Part shown: piece after piece, positions 33,483 through 42,771 of the stretch
Layout of the letters: each line of letters starts with the position of its first letter
Numbering within the stretch: the first letter of the stretch is position 1
From: Actinomycetes bacterium
GTDB taxonomy: Bacteria; Actinomycetota; Actinomycetes; S36-B12
NCBI GenBank assembly: GCA_024641635.1
Contig: JAHECS010000010.1
Span: 29,133 to 93,132, forward strand
Length of the DNA: 64,000 bases
Reading direction: 5' to 3'
Translations under genes and position numbers: made by a program
The notes under the pieces: generated by a model
Database searches by the model: none
What the model was told of the DNA's origin: nothing
Seen by the model: only the letters and a program-made list of their open reading frames with translations

Positions 33483-34898
33483 ATGCGCGCGCACCCGGCC
33501 GGCCCGCTCCATGCCGACGTCGTCTCCGACCATGCGGCCGTGGCCCGACCCACATCGGCCGAGGAGTTGAACCGACTCTCACCGGCGGTGTGGCCGTCGT
33601 CCGCCCGGCGCAACAGCGAGGGAGCGATCGAGATCGGCGGGGTCGACGTCCGTGACGCAGCAGCGGAGTTCGGCACGCCGTTGTTCGTGTTCGACGAGGA
33701 CGACCTCCGTGCCCGCGCGCGGAACTACCGAGAGGCGTACGTCGGAGTAGGAGCGCGGCTGGTCTACTACGCGGCCAAGGCGTTCCTCACGACGGCCGTG
33801 GCTCGCATCGTCACCGATGAGGGGCTGGGCGTCGACGTGGCCTCGGGTGGCGAGCTCGCTGTGGCCCTTCGCGCGGGCGTGCCGGGCGAGCGCATCCTCA
33901 TGCACGGCAACAACAAGTCGATGGCGGAGATCGAGGCGGCGGTCGAGGCCGGGGTGGGGCGGATCGTCGTCGACTCCTTCGACGATGTCGTGCGTATCGC
34001 CGACGCCGCTGCTCGCGCCGGTGTCGTCCAGTCCGTCCTGGTCCGGGTGACCGTCGGCGTCGAGGCGCACACGCACGAGTTCATCGCGACGGCGCACGAG
34101 GACCAGAAGTTCGGCCTGTCCGTATCCTCGGGCGCCGCTGAGGAGGCGGTGCGGCGAATCGCCAAGCTGCCGAGCCTGGATCTGCGCGGCCTGCACTCGC
34201 ACATCGGCTCGCAGATCTTCGACGCCGCGGGTTTCGAGGTGGCCGCCGCGAGAGTCGTCAGCGTCGCGCAGCGGATCTGGGACGAGCAGGGCATCGAGGT
34301 GGAGGAGCTCAACCTCGGGGGCGGCATGGGCATCGCCTACCTCGAGTCGGACGACCCTCTGGACGTGGTCGACATGGCGGCGCAGATCGGCGACATCGTC
34401 GGCAAGCAGTGCGCCGCGGAGGGAATCCCGATGCCGGCGCTTGCCTTCGAGCCCGGTCGCGCGATCGTCGGCCCTGCAGCCGTCACGGTCTACGAGGTCG
34501 GGACGGTCAAGCCGGTCGAGCTCGACCGTGGCCTGGTGCGTACCTACGTCTCGGTCGACGGGGGCATGAGCGACAACATCCGCACGGCCCTCTACGACGC
34601 TGAGTACTCGGTGGTGCTGGCCTCGAGGGAGTCGTCGGCGGACCCGACCCTCTGCCGGGTCGTGGGCAAGCACTGCGAGTCGGGCGACATCGTGGTGCGG
34701 GATGCCTGGCTCCCGGGGGACCTGGCTGCTGGCGACCTGCTCGCCGTGGCCGCGACCGGCGCGTACTGCCGGTCGATGGCCTCCAACTACAACTACCTGC
34801 CGCGGCCGGCCGTCGTCGCTGCCCGCGACGGGCAGACCACGGTGTTCCTGCGCCGCGAGACGCTCGACGACCTGCTGCGCCTCGACCCCGGCGCCTGA
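33483..34898 (+). CDS. lysA: Diaminopimelate decarboxylase
   Basis: A 471-residue PLP-dependent alanine-racemase-fold enzyme making lysine from meso-diaminopimelate. The PLP lysine is in VYYAAKAFLT; further motifs are GLGVDVASGGELAVALRAG, MHGNNKSMAEI, DLRGLHSHIGSQIFD, LNLGGGMGIAY, FEPGRAIVG and the active-site GKHCESGDIVV and GAYCRSMASNYN. Length and N-terminal extension (about 45 residues) match actinobacterial LysA. It stands between argS and the threonine genes but is separated from hom by a minus-strand aquaporin. Confidence 0.98.
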   Translation: MRAHPAGPLHADVVSDHAAVARPTSAEELNRLSPAVWPSSARRNSEGAIEIGGVDVRDAAAEFGTPLFVFDEDDLRARARNYREAYVGVGARLVYYAAKAFLTTAVARIVTDEGLGVDVASGGELAVALRAGVPGERILMHGNNKSMAEIEAAVEAGVGRIVVDSFDDVVRIADAAARAGVVQSVLVRVTVGVEAHTHEFIATAHEDQKFGLSVSSGAAEEAVRRIAKLPSLDLRGLHSHIGSQIFDAAGFEVAAARVVSVAQRIWDEQGIEVEELNLGGGMGIAYLESDDPLDVVDMAAQIGDIVGKQCAAEGIPMPALAFEPGRAIVGPAAVTVYEVGTVKPVELDRGLVRTYVSVDGGMSDNIRTALYDAEYSVVLASRESSADPTLCRVVGKHCESGDIVVRDAWLPGDLAAGDLLAVAATGAYCRSMASNYNYLPRPAVVAARDGQTTVFLRRETLDDLLRLDPGA

Positions 34899-34902
34899 CC
34901 CA

Positions 34903-34958
34903 GGATCCTGCAGTTGCGGTCGCAAGACCGCGGTCTTGCGACCGCAACTGCAGGATCC
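34903..34958. repeat. Perfect 56-bp palindrome between lysA and the aquaporin gene
   Basis: Positions 34903-34930 are the exact reverse complement of 34931-34958 with no loop; the outer bases are ggatcctgcagttgcggtcg. It sits between convergent genes (lysA + and aquaporin -), so a bidirectional terminator is likely. It is longer and more perfect than needed for termination. Confidence 0.9.
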
Positions 34959-34970
34959 GACGGGGGAGGG

Positions 34971-35717
34971 CTACTCGCGCTCGGCGCCGGCCACCAGCGG
35001 CTCGGGCTCCTCGACGCTGCTGCGCACGAGCCTCCAGACCGCCACGGCCACGACAGCGCCGACCAGCGGCGCGAGGATGAACAGCCAGACCTGGCCCAGG
35101 GCGTCGCCCCCGGCGAACAGGGCCGGGCCGAGCGAGCGGGCCGGGTTGACCGAGGTCCCGGTCAGCGGGATGCCCACGAGGTGCACGAGCGTGAGGGTGA
35201 GACCGATCGCGATGCCGGCGAAGCCGGGGGCGGCAATCCGCTCGGTGACCAGGAGGATGACCAGCACGAACGCCGCTGTGAGCACGGCCTCGAGCACGAA
35301 GGCCCCGGCCATGTTGATGGCGCCGTTGTCGTAGCTGTTGGTGCCGAGTCCGCCGGTGTAGTCCGTGACGCCGAAGGACTGGACGAACAGCCACAGCAGG
35401 AAGCCGCCGAGGATGCCACCGAGGAACTGCGCGATCCAGTAGCCGACGGCCTCGTTGGTCGGCATCCGGCGACTCAGCAGCATTCCGAGCGTGACGGCCG
35501 GGTTCACGTGCGCACCTGACACCGGTCCGAACGCGTAGGCGATCCCCAGCAGGACAAGTCCGAACGCCAGCGCCACGCCGACCACGCCATTGCCGGGGCC
35601 GTTGCCGTCCGCCCCCACCTTGGCCGAGATGCCGAACACAGCGGCACCGACGGCCAGGAAGACGAGCAGGAATGTGCCGACGAACTCGGCGAGCAGCTTG
35701 CGGGCCGCGGTGTTCAT
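34971..35717 (-). CDS. MIP-family aquaporin
   Basis: A 248-residue six-helix channel with both NPA loops: SGAHVNPAVTLG and GTSVNPARSLGPA. The residue after the second NPA is Arg, and the pore-lining loops resemble AqpZ-type water channels more than glycerol facilitators, since the glycerol-specific Asp after the second NPAR is not seen. It probably carries water across the plasma membrane. The start at 35717 has GGAGGAG 6 nt upstream. The C-terminus is acidic and cytoplasmic. Confidence 0.93.
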   Translation of the reverse strand: MNTAARKLLAEFVGTFLLVFLAVGAAVFGISAKVGADGNGPGNGVVGVALAFGLVLLGIAYAFGPVSGAHVNPAVTLGMLLSRRMPTNEAVGYWIAQFLGGILGGFLLWLFVQSFGVTDYTGGLGTNSYDNGAINMAGAFVLEAVLTAAFVLVILLVTERIAAPGFAGIAIGLTLTLVHLVGIPLTGTSVNPARSLGPALFAGGDALGQVWLFILAPLVGAVVAVAVWRLVRSSVEEPEPLVAGAERE

Positions 35718-35886
35718 GAGTCTCCTCCCATTGCTCGGCAGGTCCTCCACCGAGCGGATGTGCGCCTATCCTGCCGCGCGTGCCGCCGGGCCGCGCGCAG
35801 GGCCTGCCCGTCGGTGCCACCGGTTGGCCTGAGGATCCCGCGCTCTGAGAGGCTGTGCACCGTCCGTTCAGCTCCGAGGAGAGTCC

Positions 35887-37188
35887 ATGTCGTCCGCGGT
35901 TCCCGCCAGCCCCGTCACCATCGCCCTACTCGGCGGTGGCACGGTGGGCTCTGCCGTGGCCCGCCTTCTCGTGGACCACGCTGCAGACCTGGAGGAGAGG
36001 GTGGGTGCCCGCGTCGTCCTGACCGGCGTGGCCGTGCGCGATGCCGGTCGGTCGCGCCCCGGCGTTCCCGCCGACCTCGTCACGACCGATGCCGCTGCGC
36101 TCGCGGCGTCGGGCGCGGACATCGTGGTGGAGCTGATGGGCGGCATCGAGCCCGCCCGCACGCTCCTGCTCAGTGCCATTGCCGCAGGCTCGAGCGTGGT
36201 CACGGCGAACAAGGCCCTCCTCGCAGCCGACGGTGCCAGCCTGTACGAGGCGGCCGGCCGGCACGGGGTGGACCTCTACTTCGAGGCGGCTGTCGCCGGG
36301 GCCATCCCGCTGCTGAGGCCGCTTCGCGAGTCCCTCTCGGGCGACCAGGTGACGAAGGTGCTCGGGATCGTCAACGGCACCACCAACTTCATCCTCACGA
36401 AGATGGACGAGGAGGGTGCGGACTACGCCGAGGTGCTGGCCGAGGCGCAGGCGCTGGGCTTCGCGGAGGCGGACCCGACCGCGGACGTCGAGGGCCACGA
36501 TGCTGCCGCCAAGGCGGCCATCCTCGCCGAGCTCGCCTTCCACACCCGCGTCACGCTGGACGACGTGCACTGCGAGGGCATCTCCCAGGTCACCGCGGAG
36601 GACATCCGTGCGGCGCAGGACATGGGCTTCGTCATCAAGCTCCTTGCGGTCGCCGAGCGCACCGCCGACGGCGTCATCGTGCGTGTCCACCCGACGATGC
36701 TGCCCCGCAGTCACCCGCTCGCGAGCGTGAGGGGAGCCTTCAACGCCGTCTTCATCGAGGCGGAGTCCGCCGGTGAGGTCATGTTCTACGGCCACGGCGC
36801 TGGCGGGGTCCCGACGGCGAGCGCAGTCATGGGAGATCTCGTCACGGCGGCGCGCAACAGGGTCAGCGGAGGTCGGGGACCTGGGGAGAGCACGTATTCC
36901 AACCTCCCGGTGCTGCCGGTTGGCGCCGCCCTCACCCGGTACTACGTCAACCTCTCCGTGGCGGACAAGCCCGGTGTCCTCGCCAGCATCGCGTCGGCCT
37001 TCTCCGACAACGGGGTCAGCATCCAGGTCGTGCGCCAGGACGGGCACGGGGACGAGGCGGGACTGATCGTGCGCACCCATCGCGCGACGGACGCGGCGCT
37101 CGCGAAGACGGTGGAGCGGCTGAGCCGGCTCGACACGGTGCGTCAGGTGCTCGGCGTCATGCGCGTCGAAGGCGAGGCGGGGGAGTGA
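35887..37188 (+). CDS. hom: Homoserine dehydrogenase
   Basis: A 433-residue NAD(P)H-dependent enzyme reducing aspartate semialdehyde to homoserine. It has the Rossmann GGGTVGSAV motif, VTANKALLA, the catalytic region [59 protein letters not shown], and a C-terminal ACT domain (about 355-433, [31 protein letters not shown]) for threonine feedback. GAGGAGAG precedes the ATG. First gene of the hom-thrC-thrB operon, overlapping thrC by GTGA. Confidence 0.98.
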   Translation: MSSAVPASPVTIALLGGGTVGSAVARLLVDHAADLEERVGARVVLTGVAVRDAGRSRPGVPADLVTTDAAALAASGADIVVELMGGIEPARTLLLSAIAAGSSVVTANKALLAADGASLYEAAGRHGVDLYFEAAVAGAIPLLRPLRESLSGDQVTKVLGIVNGTTNFILTKMDEEGADYAEVLAEAQALGFAEADPTADVEGHDAAAKAAILAELAFHTRVTLDDVHCEGISQVTAEDIRAAQDMGFVIKLLAVAERTADGVIVRVHPTMLPRSHPLASVRGAFNAVFIEAESAGEVMFYGHGAGGVPTASAVMGDLVTAARNRVSGGRGPGESTYSNLPVLPVGAALTRYYVNLSVADKPGVLASIASAFSDNGVSIQVVRQDGHGDEAGLIVRTHRATDAALAKTVERLSRLDTVRQVLGVMRVEGEAGE

Positions 37189-38249
37189 CCGTGGCGCACG
37201 TGTGGCGGGGTCTGATCGAGGAGTACCGCGACCGCCTGCCGGTAACCGACGCCACCCCGGTCATCTCGCTCCGGGAGGGCGGGACGCCCCTCGTGCACGC
37301 CGACGTGATCAGCGACCGCGTGGGCTGCGACGTGTGGCTGAAGTACGACGGAGCCAACCCGACGGGATCCTTCAAGGATCGCGGCATGACGATGGCGATC
37401 TCGAAGGCAGCGGAGGCAGGAGCCAAAGCCGTCATCTGCGCCTCCACCGGCAACACGTCGGCGAGCGCAGCGGCCTACGCGGCCAAGGCGGGCATGACGT
37501 GTGCCGTGCTGGTCCCGCAGGGCAAGATCGCCATGGGCAAGCTGGCCCAGGCCATCGTCCATGGGGCCAAGCTCATCCAGATCGACGGGAACTTCGACGA
37601 CTGCCTCGAACTTGCCCGCAAGCTGGCGGTCGACCATCCCGTCGAGCTGGTCAACAGCGTGAACCCCGCGAGGATCGAGGGTCAGAAGACCGCTGCGTTC
37701 GAGGTGGTCGATCAGCTCGGTCGAGCCCCCGACATCCACTGCCTGCCGGTCGGCAACGCCGGCAACATCACGGCGTACTGGAAGGGCTACGCGGAGTATG
37801 CGGAGGCGGGCCTGGCCGCTGGACGACCGCGCATGTGGGGATTCCAGGCCGCGGGCGCCGCGCCCCTGGTGAGCGGCGAACCCGTGCTGGAACCGGAGAC
37901 CATCGCCACGGCCATCCGGATCGGCAACCCGGCGTCGTGGAGCAGTGCCATCGCTGCTCGCGACGAGTCCGGGGGCCGCATCGATGCGGTGACGGACGAC
38001 CAGATCCTGGCCGCCTACCGACTCATCGCCGCGCGGGAAGCCCTCTTCTGCGAGCCGGCCAGCGCGGCCAGCGTTGCGGGGCTGCTGCAGCTGCACGCCT
38101 CCGGTGACCTGGAGCCGGGTCAGGTCGTCGTGTGCACGCTGACCGGCAACGGTCTCAAGGACACGCAGTGGGCGCTGGAGGACGCGGCGGCCCCGGTGGT
38201 GCTTCCGATCGACGCGGGTGCGGTGGCCGGCGCCCTGGGTCTGGCGTAG
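37185..38249 (+). CDS. thrC: Threonine synthase
   Basis: A 354-residue PLP enzyme converting O-phosphohomoserine to threonine. The PLP lysine is Lys64 in [11 protein letters not shown]; further motifs are [33 protein letters not shown] and the C-terminal TLTGNGLKD. It is the short type found in actinobacteria. The GTG start overlaps the hom stop; a second GTG two codons on is possible. thrB follows after 2 nt. Confidence 0.97.
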   Translation: MTVAHVWRGLIEEYRDRLPVTDATPVISLREGGTPLVHADVISDRVGCDVWLKYDGANPTGSFKDRGMTMAISKAAEAGAKAVICASTGNTSASAAAYAAKAGMTCAVLVPQGKIAMGKLAQAIVHGAKLIQIDGNFDDCLELARKLAVDHPVELVNSVNPARIEGQKTAAFEVVDQLGRAPDIHCLPVGNAGNITAYWKGYAEYAEAGLAAGRPRMWGFQAAGAAPLVSGEPVLEPETIATAIRIGNPASWSSAIAARDESGGRIDAVTDDQILAAYRLIAAREALFCEPASAASVAGLLQLHASGDLEPGQVVVCTLTGNGLKDTQWALEDAAAPVVLPIDAGAVAGALGLA

Positions 38250-38251
38250 AC

Positions 38252-39175
38252 GTGGCCGAGCTCCGGCGTGATGCCGTGCGCGTGGTCGTCCCGGCCACCA
38301 GCGCCAATCTGGGCCCGGCCTTCGACTCGGCAGGTCTCGCTCTCGCCGTCTACGACGACCTGATCGCCATGGTCACCGATGACGACGGCGTGCTCATCGA
38401 GATCGTGGGGGAGGGCGAGGGCGTCCTGCCCCTCGATGAGAGCCACCTCGTGGCGCGCTCGATGGCGGCCGCGTTCGACTGGCTCGAGGTGAGCGCCCCT
38501 GGCTTCATCCTCAGGTGCGTCAACCGCATCCCACATGGCCGCGGCCTGGGCTCCTCTGCCGCCGCCATCGTCGGGGGCATCGTGCTGGCCCGATCCATGG
38601 TCGTCGACGGGCGCGATCGCATGACCGACAGCGACGTGCTCCAGCTGGCCCTCCGGCAGGAGTCGCATCCGGACAACCTGGCCGCGGCACTCCACGGTGG
38701 ATTCACCGTTGCCTGGGTCGAGGAGGACGGCTTCGCGGACAGCGTGCGGATGGACGTGCACGCCGATGTCCGGCCGGTCGTGCTCGTGCCGCCCACCGAG
38801 CTCGCCACGTCGCACGCGAGGTCGATGCTGCCCGACGACGTCGCGTTCGGGGACGCGGCACGCAACATCGCGCGCGCTGCGCTTCTCGTGCATGCGATGA
38901 CCGTCGACCCGCGCCGGCTCATGGCGGCCACGGAGGATCGCCTCCACCAGGATTGCCGGGCCGCGGCCTACCCGGAGTCGGTTGCGCTCGTCGCGCGCCT
39001 GCGCGAGGCGGGCGTGCCCGCCGTCATCTCCGGTGCCGGGCCGAGCGTGCTGGCCTTCGCTGCCGGGCCGGGCGCCGCGCTCGTGGAACCGGCCGCGGGC
39101 GCCGGTTGGGCGGTTCGGCCGGTGGACATCGCCCAGGCGGGTGCCCGCGAGTTCCCGGTACCGCCCGTCGACTGA
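38252..39175 (+). CDS. thrB: Homoserine kinase
   Basis: A 307-residue GHMP kinase phosphorylating homoserine. Motifs: VVVPATSANLGPAFDSAGLAL (substrate/N-terminal motif), the ATP-binding PHGRGLGSSAAAIVGG and the C-terminal ISGAGPSVLAFA. The GTG start 2 nt after the thrC stop indicates coupling. Last gene of the threonine operon; rho follows after 221 nt. Confidence 0.97.
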   Translation: MAELRRDAVRVVVPATSANLGPAFDSAGLALAVYDDLIAMVTDDDGVLIEIVGEGEGVLPLDESHLVARSMAAAFDWLEVSAPGFILRCVNRIPHGRGLGSSAAAIVGGIVLARSMVVDGRDRMTDSDVLQLALRQESHPDNLAAALHGGFTVAWVEEDGFADSVRMDVHADVRPVVLVPPTELATSHARSMLPDDVAFGDAARNIARAALLVHAMTVDPRRLMAATEDRLHQDCRAAAYPESVALVARLREAGVPAVISGAGPSVLAFAAGPGAALVEPAAGAGWAVRPVDIAQAGAREFPVPPVD

Positions 39176-39209
39176 GCGACCCTGCACCGGCATGCCCGGG
39201 TTGGGGTGT

Positions 39210-39396
39210 TATGCTCGTCACGCTCCAGCAGCGGCGATTTGCCGGCTCACTCGAGACTGCGGCCAACCGAACTCACTGGGCGAACCCACTTGCTTGTCGG
39301 CACCCCGGTGCCCTGGTGGGCAGCAGAGTCCCCCGTCCCTCAAGGGGCTCGACACGACCTCCTCGCTTTGCGGGGGCAACCTCATAAGGACTATTC
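39210..39396 (+). promoter_or_regulatory. rho promoter and long 5' leader
   Basis: TATGCT (39210-39215) is a good -10; it implies a leader of about 175 nt. The leader has C-rich unstructured stretches and complementary runs (cccc near 39332, gggg near 39343, ggggg near 39374). rho genes of other bacteria autoregulate through their leaders by premature termination; the same is plausible here. No other gene is seen in 39176-39396. Confidence 0.5.
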
Positions 39397-41175
39397 GTGA
39401 CCGAAACTGAAGTGGCAGGATCCGCGACCACCAAGGGCTCCGGCCTGTCAGCGATGCTCCTGCCCGAGCTCAAGCAGCTCGCCCAGCAGATGGGCATCTC
39501 CGGCGCCAGCGGCATGCGCAAGGGCGACCTCGTCACCGCGATCAAGGAGCGGCAGCGAGGTGGCACGGCCGACACCCAGTCGGACGCCCCAGAGCGCCCC
39601 GCCCGTCGCGCCTCTCGCCGCGAGCAGGCGCCCGCCGAGTCGGCAGCGCCCGCCCAGCCCGCCGAGGTTGCACAGGACGCGCCGGCTGCCAGTGATCGTC
39701 AGAGCCGTGGCGACCGCGACCGCGGCGATCAGGGCAACCGTGGCGATCAGGGCAACCGTGGCGACCGCGACCGCGGCGACCAGGGCAACCGGAACGACCG
39801 CGACCGCGGCGACCAGGGCAACCGGAACGACCGCGACCGCGGCGACCAGGGCAACCGGAACGATCAGGGCAACCGCAACGACCGCGACCGCAACGACCGC
39901 GGGGATGGCCCCGACGAGGGACGCAGCCGTCGCCGTCGCGGACGTGACCGTTTCCGCGATCGTCGTGACCGTCAGCGTGGTGCCGGCGTCGGGTACAACG
40001 ACGTCGAGCCAGAGATCGGTGAGGACGACATCCTGGTTCCGGTGGCGGGAATCCTCGACGTCATGGAGAACTACGCGTTCGTCCGCACCAGTGGCTATCT
40101 GCCCGGGCACAACGACGTGTACGTCTCGCTCTCCATGGTCCGCAAGTCGGGACTGCGCAAGGGCGACGCGATCACCGGCGCGACGAAGCAGCCGAAGGAG
40201 GGGGAGCGCAAGGAGAAGTTCACCCCGCTCGTCCGCATCGATACCGTCAACGGCGGGACACTGGAGGCGGCTCGCACCCGCCCGGAGTTCTCGAAGCTCA
40301 CCCCCCTCTACCCGCAGGACCGCCTGCGCCTGGAGACGACTCCCGGCAACCTGACCACCCGCGTGATCGACCTCGTCGCACCTATCGGCAAGGGCCAGCG
40401 TGGGCTCATCGTGTCGCCGCCGAAGGCCGGCAAGACGATGGTCCTGCAGTCCATCGCCAACGCGATCGTGACCAACAACCCCGAAGTCCATCTGATGGTC
40501 GTGCTCGTCGACGAGCGCCCGGAAGAGGTCACCGACATGCAGCGGTCGGTCAAGGGCGAGGTGATCGCCTCGACCTTCGACCGTCCCGCCGAGGATCACA
40601 CGATCATCGCCGAGCTGTCGATCGAGCGGGCGAAGCGGCTCGTCGAGCTTGGCCACGACGTCGTCGTGCTGCTGGACTCGATGACCCGGCTCGGACGCGC
40701 GTACAACCTGGCCGCCCCTGCCTCGGGCCGCATCCTCTCCGGAGGCGTCGACTCCACGGCCCTGTACCCGCCGAAGCGCTTCTTCGGTGCGGCCCGAAAC
40801 ATCGAGCATGGTGGATCGCTGACCATCCTGGCCACGGCCCTCGTCGAGACGGGGTCGCGCATGGACGAGGTCATCTTCGAGGAGTTCAAGGGCACCGGGA
40901 ACATGGAGCTCAAGCTCGACCGCAGGCTCGCTGACAAGCGGATCTTCCCGGCGGTCGACGTCGACGCTTCGGGCACCCGCAAGGAGGAGCTGCTCATGTC
41001 CGCCGAGGAGCTCAAGATCGTCTGGAAGCTGCGTCGCGTGCTCCACGCCCTCGACCAGCAGCAGTCGATCGAGCTCCTGCTCAACAGGCTGCGCGACACC
41101 CAGAGCAACAACGAGTTCCTGCTCCAGGTGCAGAAGACCGCACCCGGCGTCAGCGGCTCCCGCGACGACGACTGA
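39397..41175 (+). CDS. rho: Transcription termination factor Rho with Asp/Arg/Asn/Gly-rich insert
   Basis: A 592-residue hexameric RNA helicase. Residues about 14-50 form the Rho_N domain (LPELKQLAQQMGISGASGMRKGDL); residues about 50-195 are a low-complexity insert first rich in Ala/Pro/Glu, then in Asp/Arg/Asn/Gly repeats; then the RNA-binding cold-shock-like domain (GILDVMENYAFVRTSGYLPGHNDVYVSLSMVRK) and the ATPase core with P-loop PPKAGKT near 345, the Q-loop and secondary-site residues. Long inserts in Rho are known in actinobacteria and bind RNA. The GTG start has aagga 6 nt upstream. Confidence 0.98.
   Translation: MTETEVAGSATTKGSGLSAMLLPELKQLAQQMGISGASGMRKGDLVTAIKERQRGGTADTQSDAPERPARRASRREQAPAESAAPAQPAEVAQDAPAASDRQSRGDRDRGDQGNRGDQGNRGDRDRGDQGNRNDRDRGDQGNRNDRDRGDQGNRNDQGNRNDRDRNDRGDGPDEGRSRRRRGRDRFRDRRDRQRGAGVGYNDVEPEIGEDDILVPVAGILDVMENYAFVRTSGYLPGHNDVYVSLSMVRKSGLRKGDAITGATKQPKEGERKEKFTPLVRIDTVNGGTLEAARTRPEFSKLTPLYPQDRLRLETTPGNLTTRVIDLVAPIGKGQRGLIVSPPKAGKTMVLQSIANAIVTNNPEVHLMVVLVDERPEEVTDMQRSVKGEVIASTFDRPAEDHTIIAELSIERAKRLVELGHDVVVLLDSMTRLGRAYNLAAPASGRILSGGVDSTALYPPKRFFGAARNIEHGGSLTILATALVETGSRMDEVIFEEFKGTGNMELKLDRRLADKRIFPAVDVDASGTRKEELLMSAEELKIVWKLRRVLHALDQQQSIELLLNRLRDTQSNNEFLLQVQKTAPGVSGSRDDD
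39703..39921 (+). repeat. In-frame tandem repeats in the rho insert
   Basis: Short in-frame units coding GDRDRGDQGNRN, NDRDRGDQGNR and shortened forms repeat at least five times; the 33-nt unit (ggcgaccagggcaaccggaa and following bases) is nearly identical at the DNA level. Copy number is likely to vary between strains. Confidence 0.85.
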
Positions 41176-41185
41176 CTCACCCCCG

Positions 41186-41235
41186 CCTCCGCGAGTGGTC
41201 ACTGCGCGCATGCGCGCAGTGACCACTCGCGGAGG
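41186..41235. repeat. Perfect 50-bp palindrome between rho and rpmE
   Basis: Positions 41186-41210 are the exact reverse complement of 41211-41235. The inner arm cgagtggtcactgcgcgc is the same 18-mer found three times at 7441-7531. It starts 10 nt after the rho stop; likely the rho terminator. A CATACT -10-like hexamer (41266-41271) for rpmE follows. Confidence 0.9.
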
Positions 41236-41333
41236 TGGGATTTCTCGCTCACCCCGGGCGAGTGGCATACTTGATCAGCTCCGGTTCACGAGGTCCCATC
41301 CGGGACTCCGACCCGGCGCCACGAGAGGACATG

Positions 41334-41552
41334 ATGAAGGCCGACATCCATCCCGCCTACGCGGAGACCACCGTTACCTGCACCTGCGGGAGCACCTTCA
41401 CCACGCGGAGCACCGCGAAGAACGGCGTCATCCACGCCGACGTGTGCTCGCAGTGCCACCCGTTCTACACGGGCAAGCAGAAGATCCTCGACACGGGCGG
41501 CCGTGTCGCCAAGTTCGAGAGCCGCTACGGCAAGAAGACCGAAGAGAAGTAG
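41334..41552 (+). CDS. rpmE: Ribosomal protein bL31, zinc-binding form
   Basis: A 72-residue bL31 of the Cys-plus type: [22 protein letters not shown] with the CxC pair, [13 protein letters not shown] with the CxxC pair, and [12 protein letters not shown]. The four Cys bind zinc. Of two adjacent ATGs I take the second (41334), which gives the universal MKADIHP start; gagagga lies 4-5 nt before it. The zinc-free paralogue is not in this window. Confidence 0.97.
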   Translation: MKADIHPAYAETTVTCTCGSTFTTRSTAKNGVIHADVCSQCHPFYTGKQKILDTGGRVAKFESRYGKKTEEK

Positions 41553-41560
41553 CTGCACCG

Positions 41561-41632
41561 CCCCGGGCGCCGGCCCGGGGTCGGCCGCGTGTCTCCCCCG
41601 TCGCGCGGTCGGCCCCAGGCCGGCGCCCGGGG
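41561..41632 (+). terminator. Mutually exclusive GC hairpins after rpmE
   Basis: ccccgggcgccggc (41561-41574) can pair perfectly with gccggcgcccgggg (41619-41632), followed by tgtttctg. Alternatively ccccggg (41561-41567) pairs with cccgggg (41574-41580). Only one can form at a time. Position after rpmE and before prfA suggests a terminator or attenuator. Confidence 0.6.
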
Positions 41633-41695
41633 TGTTTCTGATTCGAGCCCGGACCGGCCCGTCTTGGCGGGCGTGACGATCGACAGGAGGAACGA

Positions 41696-42769
41696 GTGTT
41701 CGAGTCCTGCGTCGAGTTGGTGGAGGAGTACTCCCAGGTCGAGGTCCAGCTCTCCGACCCCGCCGTCCACAGTGATCAGGCGGTGGCTCGGCGCCTCGGG
41801 CGCCGGTTCGCCGCGCTCGGTCCCATCGTGGCGGCCTATCGGGAGTGGCTGGCGGCCAACGACGATCTGGCGGCGGCCCGCGAGCTGGGTGAGGACGACG
41901 CGTCCTTCGCCGACGAGGCCGTCGCGCTCGAGGATCGCGTCGAGGCGGCCGCCGAGCGGCTGCGGACGCTGCTCCTGCCGCGGGACCCGATGGACGACAA
42001 GGACGTCATCCTCGAGGTGAAGGCCGGCGAGGGTGGCGAGGAGTCCGCGCTGTTCGCGGGCGACCTCGCGCGGATGTACATCCGCTTCGCGGAGCGGCAC
42101 GGCTGGATCGCCGAGGTGATCGATGCCGTCGAGTCGGATCTGGGCGGCTACAAGGACATCTCGATCGCGGTCAAGGCCAAGGGCGTTCCGGAACCGGGCC
42201 AGGCGCCGTTCGCCCGGCTGAAGTTCGAGGGTGGCGTGCACCGCGTCCAGCGGGTTCCCGTGACCGAGTCGCAGGGCCGGATCCATACGTCGGCGGCCGG
42301 CGTCCTCGTCATGCCGGAGGCGGAGGAGGTCGACGTCGTCATCGATCCCAACGATCTGCGCATCGACGTCTACCGGTCGTCGGGCCCGGGCGGACAGAGC
42401 GTCAACACGACCGACTCCGCGGTGCGGATCACCCACCTCCCGACCGGGGTCGTCGTCTCCTGCCAGAACGAGAAGAGCCAGCTTCAGAACAAGGAGTCGG
42501 CACTCCGAATCCTCCGCTCCAGGCTCCTGGCGGTCGCGGAGGAGCAGGCGGCGAAGGAGGCGTCGGATGCCCGCCGCTCGCAGGTTCGCACGGTCGACCG
42601 CAGCGAGCGCATCCGCACCTACAACTTCGCGGAGAACCGCATCAGCGACCACCGCGTCGGCTTCAAGGCGTACAACCTCGACCAGGTGCTGGACGGCGAT
42701 CTGGATGCCGTGATCGAGGCCTGCGTCACCGCCGACCAGGACAGCCGGCTGACCGAGGTGGCGGGCTGA
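41696..42769 (+). CDS. prfA: Peptide chain release factor 1
   Basis: A 357-residue class I release factor for UAA/UAG. The GGQ loop [17 protein letters not shown] lies at residues 230-246; further conserved parts are [22 protein letters not shown] and [23 protein letters not shown], the latter near the RF1 codon-recognition side. The product is modified at Gln of GGQ by PrmC, whose gene follows after 2 nt. A caggagga ribosome-binding site precedes the GTG start. Confidence 0.98.
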   Translation: MFESCVELVEEYSQVEVQLSDPAVHSDQAVARRLGRRFAALGPIVAAYREWLAANDDLAAARELGEDDASFADEAVALEDRVEAAAERLRTLLLPRDPMDDKDVILEVKAGEGGEESALFAGDLARMYIRFAERHGWIAEVIDAVESDLGGYKDISIAVKAKGVPEPGQAPFARLKFEGGVHRVQRVPVTESQGRIHTSAAGVLVMPEAEEVDVVIDPNDLRIDVYRSSGPGGQSVNTTDSAVRITHLPTGVVVSCQNEKSQLQNKESALRILRSRLLAVAEEQAAKEASDARRSQVRTVDRSERIRTYNFAENRISDHRVGFKAYNLDQVLDGDLDAVIEACVTADQDSRLTEVAG

Positions 42770-42771
42770 CC

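Noticed and set aside
35718..35886. Riboswitch or threonine attenuator before hom
   Set aside because: I found no leader peptide with Thr/Ile codon runs, no conserved riboswitch core and no terminator/antiterminator pair.
39703..39921. Repeat array resembling a CRISPR
   Set aside because: Units are contiguous, in frame with rho, with no spacers and no cas genes.
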